Positions 5,267 to 8,970 of a DNA stretch of 8,970 nt are shown one piece after another. The notes under the pieces are model-generated. The model searched no databases. It was not told where the DNA came from and saw only the letters and a program-made list of their open reading frames with translations. Made by a program: the position numbers and the translations under genes. The DNA comes from Chloroflexota bacterium. Lineage in GTDB: Bacteria > Chloroflexota > Anaerolineae > UBA3071. The first letter of the stretch is position 1, and every line of letters starts with the position of its first letter. The DNA lies in the NCBI GenBank assembly GCA_014383605.1, contig JACNHM010000164.1, forward strand, positions 1-8,970. The letters are read 5' to 3'.

Positions 5267-6199
5267 ATGCACCAGACCACCCAACTACCTGACCATGCGA
5301 CCATGAGACCACGCCAACGCATCCGCTGGACCGAGTTTGTTGTGGAGACCCTCATCCGTGTGCTGGGCTTCTCCACCATCGGCTTTGTGCTGCTCATCTT
5401 CCTCTTCCTCTTGCGGGAGGGCCTGCCCACCTTCTTCGAGATCCCCCTGGGCAACCTGTTTGGCACCCGTTGGTATCCCACCTTTGACCTCTTTGGCACG
5501 CTGCCACTGCTGCTGGGCTCGGCCCTGGTCACCGTCCTGGCCATCGCCATGGCCTTGCCCCTGGGCGTGGCCACCGCCGTCTTCGTGCGCGAAGTAGCGC
5601 CCCCCTGGGCGCGGGAGATCCTCAAGCCCATGATCGAGGTGCTGGCCGGCATCCCCTCGGTGGTGCTGGGCTTCTTCGGCATGACCGTCATCGCTCCCCT
5701 TGTCCGCGAGACGCTGGGCGCGCCGACGGGGCTGACCGCCTTCACCGGGTCGCTCATCCTGGCCTACATGTCGTTGCCTACCCTCATCAGCGTGGCCGAA
5801 GATGCCCTCGACGCCGTGCCCAAGAGCTACCGCGACGCTGGCCTGGCCATGGGGGCCACGCAATGGCAGACCATCTGGCGGGTGGTGGTGCCGGCGGCGC
5901 GGTCGGGCATCGTCACCGCCGTCATGCTGGGTCTGGGCCGGGCCATCGGCGAGACCATGGCCGTGATGATGGTCACCGGCAACGCCGCCCGCCTGCCGCT
6001 AAGCTTCGACTCCCTCTTCCGTCCCGTCCGCACCATGACTGCCACCGTCGCTGCCGAGATGGGCGAGGTCGCCCAGGGCAGCGTTCACTACCACGCCCTC
6101 TTTGGCCTCGGCATTATCCTCTTTCTGTTGACCTTCACCATCAACCTGGCCGCAGCCTCGGCGATTTTCAGTAAGCGGCGGCGAGGAGGGCTGCGCTGA
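5267..6199 (+). CDS. pstC: Phosphate ABC transporter permease PstC
   Basis: A 310-residue inner-membrane permease that pairs with PstA to form the phosphate channel. About six hydrophobic segments are visible (about 30-50, 79-108, 120-145, 160-178, 213-238, 277-300). The cytoplasmic EAA loop that docks onto PstB is at 188-214 (YRDAGLAMGATQW, then VVPAARSGI). Family landmarks include FGTLPLLLGS near 76, LAGIPSVVLGFFG at 126-138 and GRAIGETMAVMMVTGN at 224-239. The start is uncertain: the ATG at 5267 follows the repeat directly, and an ATG at 5303 (MRPRQRIRWTEF) would give 298 residues. Neither has a Shine-Dalgarno match. The stop overlaps the pstA start by one base (TGATG), a sign of translational coupling. 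Confidence 0.93.
   Translation: MHQTTQLPDHATMRPRQRIRWTEFVVETLIRVLGFSTIGFVLLIFLFLLREGLPTFFEIPLGNLFGTRWYPTFDLFGTLPLLLGSALVTVLAIAMALPLGVATAVFVREVAPPWAREILKPMIEVLAGIPSVVLGFFGMTVIAPLVRETLGAPTGLTAFTGSLILAYMSLPTLISVAEDALDAVPKSYRDAGLAMGATQWQTIWRVVVPAARSGIVTAVMLGLGRAIGETMAVMMVTGNAARLPLSFDSLFRPVRTMTATVAAEMGEVAQGSVHYHALFGLGIILFLLTFTINLAAASAIFSKRRRGGLR
6184..6189 (+). promoter_or_regulatory. Ribosome-binding site deciding the pstA start
   Basis: AGGAGG at 6184-6189, inside the pstC 3' end, lies 9 nt before the ATG at 6199. It supports that ATG over an in-frame ATG at 6217, which would still leave the palindrome inside the coding region. Confidence 0.7.
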
Positions 6200-7119
6200 T
6201 GCATCACCAACGCGAGATGCGCCGAGATGCGCCGGAGTTGAACTCCGGCGCAACATTCACTCCGCCGCATCAGCGGAGACGCTATCTGGTGCAGCGTATC
6301 GGCTTTGCCCTGTTGGCCCTGGCTGCTCTGGTCGTCGTCGTGCCCATCCTCTTGGTCATCGGCACCATTGTGGTGCGCGGCGGCGGCGCCATCGGTTGGG
6401 AATTTCTGACGGCCATGCCCCGCGACGGCATGAAGGCCGGCGGTATCCTGCCGGCCATTGTGGGCACGCTGCTGCTGACCCTGGGCACGGCCTTGGCTGC
6501 CATCCCCGTCGGTGTGGGTGGCGCCATTTACCTGTCCGAGTATGCCCGCGACACCTGGCTCACGCGGGCCATCCGCCTGGCCATCATCAACCTGGCCGGC
6601 ATCCCCTCTGTGGTCTATGGGCTATTCGGACTGGGCCTGTTCGTGCTTTTCCTGCGCCTCGGCACATCCATTCTGGCCGGCTCGCTCACCCTGGCCATCA
6701 TGACCCTGCCCATCATCATCAGCACTGCCGAGGAGGCCCTGCGCGCCGTGCCCGTGGAGTTCCGCACCGTCAGCGCCAGCCTGGGCGGCACTCGCTGGCA
6801 GGGCATCCGCAACATCGTGCTGCCGCAGGCGCTGCCCGGCATCATCACCGGCGTCATCCTGGGACTGCTGCGCGCCGCCGGCGAGACGGCGCCCATTCTC
6901 TTCACCGTGGCCGCCTTCTTCCTGCCTCGCCTGCCCCGCACGCCGCTGGATCAGACCATGGCCCTGCCCTATCACCTGTACGTCATCAGCACCCAGGTAC
7001 CCGCCATGCCCCTGCGCATCCAATACGGCACGGCCTTGGTGCTGTTGGCCCTGGTGCTCTCGCTAAATGTGGTCGCCACAGTGATCCGCAGCTACTTCCG
7101 ACGGAGAAGACAGTGGTGA
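6199..7119 (+). CDS. pstA: Phosphate ABC transporter permease PstA
   Basis: A 306-residue permease, partner of PstC. A soluble 30-residue head precedes the first membrane helix (about 34-58, IGFALLALAALVVVVPILLVIG). Further hydrophobic segments lie at about 83-112, 124-152, 157-176, 212-240 and 276-297. The EAA loop is at 188-214 (FRTVSASLGGTRW, then IVLPQALPGI). Family landmarks are AGGILPAIVGTLLLT at 80-94, NLAGIPSVVYGLFGLGLFV at 131-149 and RAAGETAPILFT at 225-236. The first 20 or so residues are encoded by a duplicated 10-mer and a 25-bp palindrome and look like an insertion, because the typical PstA core starts near RRRYLVQR (26-33). The gene overlaps pstC by 1 nt. Its stop codon overlaps a possible GTG start of the next gene. 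Confidence 0.93.
   Translation: MHHQREMRRDAPELNSGATFTPPHQRRRYLVQRIGFALLALAALVVVVPILLVIGTIVVRGGGAIGWEFLTAMPRDGMKAGGILPAIVGTLLLTLGTALAAIPVGVGGAIYLSEYARDTWLTRAIRLAIINLAGIPSVVYGLFGLGLFVLFLRLGTSILAGSLTLAIMTLPIIISTAEEALRAVPVEFRTVSASLGGTRWQGIRNIVLPQALPGIITGVILGLLRAAGETAPILFTVAAFFLPRLPRTPLDQTMALPYHLYVISTQVPAMPLRIQYGTALVLLALVLSLNVVATVIRSYFRRRRQW
6214..6252. repeat. Direct 10-mer plus 25-bp palindrome inside the pstA 5' coding region
   Basis: GAGATGCGCC occurs twice in tandem (6214-6223, 6224-6233). Overlapping the second copy is a palindrome at 6228-6252: TGCGCCGGAGTT, central G at 6240, AACTCCGGCGCA, with 12-bp perfect arms. It encodes PstA residues 10-18 (DAPELNSGA). A smaller stem, CTCCGC 6260-6265 with GCGGAG 6273-6278, follows. 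In mRNA this hairpin would begin about 27 nt inside pstA, where it could slow early translation. It looks like a REP-type palindrome inserted in frame. Confidence 0.85.
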
Positions 7120-7928
7120 CGAAAGACGAAAGACGAATGACGAACGGCGGGCCTTCGTCCGCCGTCCGCCGTCCTTTGTCCAAGATGCGCATCGAAAACG
7201 TCAGCTATTCATATGGCGACACGTCTGCCCTGCGTAACGTCACGCTGGACGTGCCCGCCCACGCCATTAGCGTCTTCTTCGGCCCTGCCGGCGGCGGCAA
7301 GACGACGCTGCTGCGGCTCATCAACCGCCTCAACGACCTGGTAGAGGGCACGCAGATGTCCGGGCGCATTCTGCTCGATGGACAGGACATCTACGCCGCG
7401 TCCAGCGATGTTCCTGCCCTGCGGCGGCGGGTGGGCATGGTCTTCGCCCTGCCCTTGCCCCTGCCCGGCACCGTGCGGGAGAACGTCGTCTACGGCCCTC
7501 GTCTGGCCGGCCTGCGCGATCAGGCCCGCCTGGAGGAGATCCTCGTGCGCAGTCTGACCCAGGCCGCCCTCTGGGACGAGGTGAAAGACCGTCTTGACCA
7601 TCCCGCCAGCGCCCTGTCGGGCGGCCAGCAGCAGCGGCTGTGCATCGCCCGCAGCCTGGCCCTGGAGCCGGAAGTGCTCCTGCTCGACGAGCCTACCTCG
7701 GGCCTGGATCCCATCTCCACGGCCAAAGTGGAGGAATCGCTTTTCCAGCTCAAGCAGCGCTACACCATCGTCATCGTGCCCCACAGCGTCCAGCAGGCCG
7801 CCCGCGTGGCCGACCACGCCGCTTTCTTCCTGATGGGCGAGTTGATCGAGCGGCGGGTTGGCCGCCAGATGTTCACCGCCCCCCGCGACCAGCGCACCGA
7901 AGACTACGTCACCGGCCGCTTCGGATAG
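7116..7928 (+). CDS. pstB: Phosphate ABC transporter ATPase PstB, copy 1 (Q-loop variant)
   Basis: A PstB-type ATPase that would drive phosphate import from the cytoplasmic face of PstCA. From the ATG at 7185 it has 247 residues; I annotate from the GTG at 7116 (270 residues) because GGAG at 7103-7106 is well spaced and GTGA overlaps the pstA stop by 4 nt. The 23 extra residues are encoded by a heptamer repeat, so 7185 (or ATG 7137) may be the true start. Numbering from 7185: Walker A GPAGGGKTT 33-41, signature LSGGQ 144-148 followed by QQRLCIAR, Walker B VLLLDEP 164-170 with catalytic Glu169, switch His200, and the PstB-typical C-terminus TEDYVTGRFG. The anomaly is the Q-loop: VGMVF is followed by Ala88 (GCC at 7446-7448) and LPLPLP, where PstB normally has Gln and a KPxPFP-like motif. 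Everything else is intact, so it is probably functional but specialised. Confidence 0.9.
   Translation: MTKDERRMTNGGPSSAVRRPLSKMRIENVSYSYGDTSALRNVTLDVPAHAISVFFGPAGGGKTTLLRLINRLNDLVEGTQMSGRILLDGQDIYAASSDVPALRRRVGMVFALPLPLPGTVRENVVYGPRLAGLRDQARLEEILVRSLTQAALWDEVKDRLDHPASALSGGQQQRLCIARSLALEPEVLLLDEPTSGLDPISTAKVEESLFQLKQRYTIVIVPHSVQQAARVADHAAFFLMGELIERRVGRQMFTAPRDQRTEDYVTGRFG
7118..7180. repeat. 7-bp-period inverted tandem-repeat element between pstA and pstB1
   Basis: Nine in-phase heptamers fill 7118-7180. Four left-arm units read GACGAAA, GACGAAA, GACGAAT, GACGAAC. A centre GGCGGGC follows. Four right-arm units are in the complementary orientation: CTTCGTC, CGCCGTC, CGCCGTC, CTTTGTC. Every right-arm unit begins GAC when reverse-complemented. 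The pairing is best at the innermost (GACGAA/TTCGTC) and outermost units. It occupies the interval between the pstA stop and the ATG at 7185 almost exactly. Confidence 0.85.
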
Positions 7929-7932
7929 CTGC

Positions 7933-8009
7933 CGTAAAGCGTGAAACGTAAAACGTAAGAGGTGATGGCAGTGTTACAATGTTACGTTTCACGCATCACG
8001 TTCACAAAC
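7933..8009. repeat. 7-bp-period inverted tandem-repeat element between pstB1 and pstB2
   Basis: A heptamer register runs from 7933: CGTAAAG, CGTGAAA, CGTAAAA, CGTAAGA, then degenerate central units, then TTACGTT, TCACGCA, TCACGTT, CACAAAC. GCGTGAAACGTAA (7939-7951) and TTACGTTTCACGC (7982-7994) are a perfect 13-bp inverted repeat around a 30-nt loop. The pstB2 ribosome-binding-site-like sequence lies in that loop, so folding would not directly bury it. Confidence 0.87.
7957..7966 (+). promoter_or_regulatory. Strong Shine-Dalgarno-like site upstream of pstB2
   Basis: AAGAGGTGAT closely matches the complement of the 16S rRNA 3' end. It is well placed for an in-frame GTG at 7971 and overlaps in-frame GTG 7962 and ATG 7965. 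It is about 46 nt from ATG 8013, too far to serve that codon directly. So either pstB2 starts upstream, with a repeat-encoded tail, or this site serves coupled re-initiation. Confidence 0.4.
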
Positions 8010-8012
8010 CAC

Positions 8013-8765
8013 ATGGCCAGAATTACAGCAGAACGTCTCAACTTCTACTACGGCGACTTCCGCGCCCTGAAGGACATCTCCATGGAGATCGAGGAGCGCC
8101 AGATCACCGCGCTGATCGGGCCGTCGGGCTGCGGCAAGTCCACCTTCCTGCGCTGTCTCAACCGCATGAACGACACCATCCCCGGCACGCGGGTGGAGGG
8201 CACCGTGCTGCTCGACGGCCAGGATATCTACGCCCCTGACACCAACGTGGTTGACCTGCGGCGGCGGGTGGGCATGGTCTTCCAGCGCCCTAATCCCTTT
8301 CCCCAATCCGTTTTCGACAACGTGGCTTTCGGCCCCCGTGTGCTGGGATTACACAGGAGCGTCACTCTGGCCGATATGGTGGAGCAGAGCCTGCGCGGGG
8401 CCGCGCTGTGGGACGAAGTCAAAGACAACCTCAAGCAGGAGGCTCTATCCCTTTCCCTGGGCCAGCAGCAGCGATTGTGCATTGCCCGCGCCATCGCCGT
8501 CAGGCCCGACGTCATTCTGATGGACGAGCCTTGCTCGGCCCTCGATCCTATAGACACGCTGCAGGTCGAGGAGTTGATGCGCCGGCTCAAAGCCGACTAC
8601 ACCATCGTCATCGTTACCCATAACATGCACCAGGCGGCCCGTGTGTCCGATTGGACCGGTCTCTTCTGGCTGGGCGAGGTGGTCGAATTCGCTGCCACGC
8701 AGGACATCTTCACCAACCCGACCCATGAACTGACCGAAAACTACATCACAGGCCGCTCAGGTTGA
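8013..8765 (+). CDS. pstB: Phosphate ABC transporter ATPase PstB, copy 2 (signature-motif variant)
   Basis: A 250-residue PstB, close in length to E. coli PstB (257) and alignable from the start ([18 protein letters not shown]). Motifs: Walker [10 protein letters not shown] 36-44, Q-loop Gln91 in [12 protein letters not shown], Walker [13 protein letters not shown] 167-178 with catalytic Glu172, switch His203 in [13 protein letters not shown], and C-terminus [10 protein letters not shown]. The ABC signature is LSLGQ (147-151) rather than LSGGQ: codon CTG at 8457-8459 replaces a glycine codon, at least a two-base change. The ATG at 8013 is chosen by homology. In-frame upstream starts (GTG 7962, ATG 7965, GTG 7971) would add 14-17 residues encoded by the heptamer repeat, and these have a better ribosome-binding site. 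It is clearly a paralogue of the preceding gene (shared [16 protein letters not shown]), probably from an old tandem duplication. It is the last gene before poor sequence. Confidence 0.92.
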   Translation: MARITAERLNFYYGDFRALKDISMEIEERQITALIGPSGCGKSTFLRCLNRMNDTIPGTRVEGTVLLDGQDIYAPDTNVVDLRRRVGMVFQRPNPFPQSVFDNVAFGPRVLGLHRSVTLADMVEQSLRGAALWDEVKDNLKQEALSLSLGQQQRLCIARAIAVRPDVILMDEPCSALDPIDTLQVEELMRRLKADYTIVIVTHNMHQAARVSDWTGLFWLGEVVEFAATQDIFTNPTHELTENYITGRSG

Positions 8766-8970
8766 TGTCAATTCACTTTCATCGGCTCGCCCCGGGCCCC
8801 TGTCCTTACCCCCCCCGCACATCCCCCGGGGCGGGGGGGGGGGGGGGCCAGAAGGTGTCCAAAAAAAAAACCACCCTCAACCCTAGGGGGGGGGGGTTGT
8901 CTCCGACCCCCTGCCGAGAATTGTTGTGGAAGGGGGGGTTTGGTGTGTGTGGGGAGAGAGACTCGGGGGG
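8766..8970. other. Homopolymer-rich contig end, probably low-quality sequence
   Basis: Runs of 8 C (8809-8816), 15 G (8833-8847), 10 A (8861-8870) and 11 G (8886-8896), plus G-rich GT/GA simple sequence to the end, are unlike anything upstream and interrupt all frames. The change is abrupt, beginning about 40 nt after the pstB2 stop. A phoU gene often follows pstB, but none can be read here. I consider this a sequencing or assembly artefact at the end of the contig. Confidence 0.7.

Noticed and set aside
5239..5863. Antisense open frames opposite pstC
   Set aside because: They mirror the codon structure of the strongly supported PstC frame and show no recognisable domain.
6396..7115. Long open frame running upstream from pstB1 through pstA
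   Set aside because: It is out of frame with the clear PstA protein, and its translation is His/Arg/Pro-rich, typical of a shadow frame in GC-rich DNA.

Overview
The window looks like a contig end from a fairly GC-rich bacterium. My best guess is Chloroflexota (Anaerolineae/Caldilineae-like). The basis is the combination of a CarD/DksA/IF-1 cluster, a Xer-like recombinase, a Pst operon whose proteins read like Chloroflexota homologues, and short-period inverted repeats in the gene junctions. This placement is an inference from sequence character; no database search was run.

Layout. (1) Positions 1-184 hold a nested set of inverted repeats and a candidate extended -10 promoter. (2) Positions 185-1394 hold a small + strand operon: a flavodoxin-family protein, then a membrane-anchored SAM-dependent methyltransferase that overlaps it by 14 nt. 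(3) Positions 1505-2751 hold a - strand cluster read in the order carD, dksA/traR-type zinc-finger gene, infA. These are three small global regulators of transcription or translation initiation. (4) Positions 2752-3113 are a gene-poor gap. (5) A - strand tyrosine recombinase occupies 3114-4034 and is divergent from the next operon; the ~165 bp between them carries promoters for both directions. (6) Positions 4211-8765 hold a + strand high-affinity phosphate transport operon: pstS, pstC, pstA, and two different pstB genes. phoU, if present, would lie beyond the window. (7) After 8765 the sequence collapses into homopolymer runs and is probably low-quality contig end.

How the genes work together. 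PstS (a lipoprotein) captures phosphate outside the cell, PstC and PstA form the membrane channel, and two PstB ATPases power it. Normally a PstB homodimer does this. Here the two ATPases carry complementary defects. PstB1 has Ala in place of the Q-loop Gln, and PstB2 has LSLGQ in place of LSGGQ. In a heterodimer both changes would fall in the same ATP site, leaving the other site fully canonical. That asymmetric architecture is familiar from ABC exporters but would be unusual for a phosphate importer, and it is the most interesting feature here.

The second unusual pattern is that every internal gene junction of the pst operon carries a different inverted-repeat element. pstS-pstC has an 8-bp-period element, pstC-pstA a 12-bp-arm palindrome just inside pstA, pstA-pstB1 a 7-bp-period element, and pstB1-pstB2 another 7-bp-period element with a 13-bp perfect inverted repeat. 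The units differ in sequence but share architecture: direct-repeat left arm, short centre, complementary right arm.
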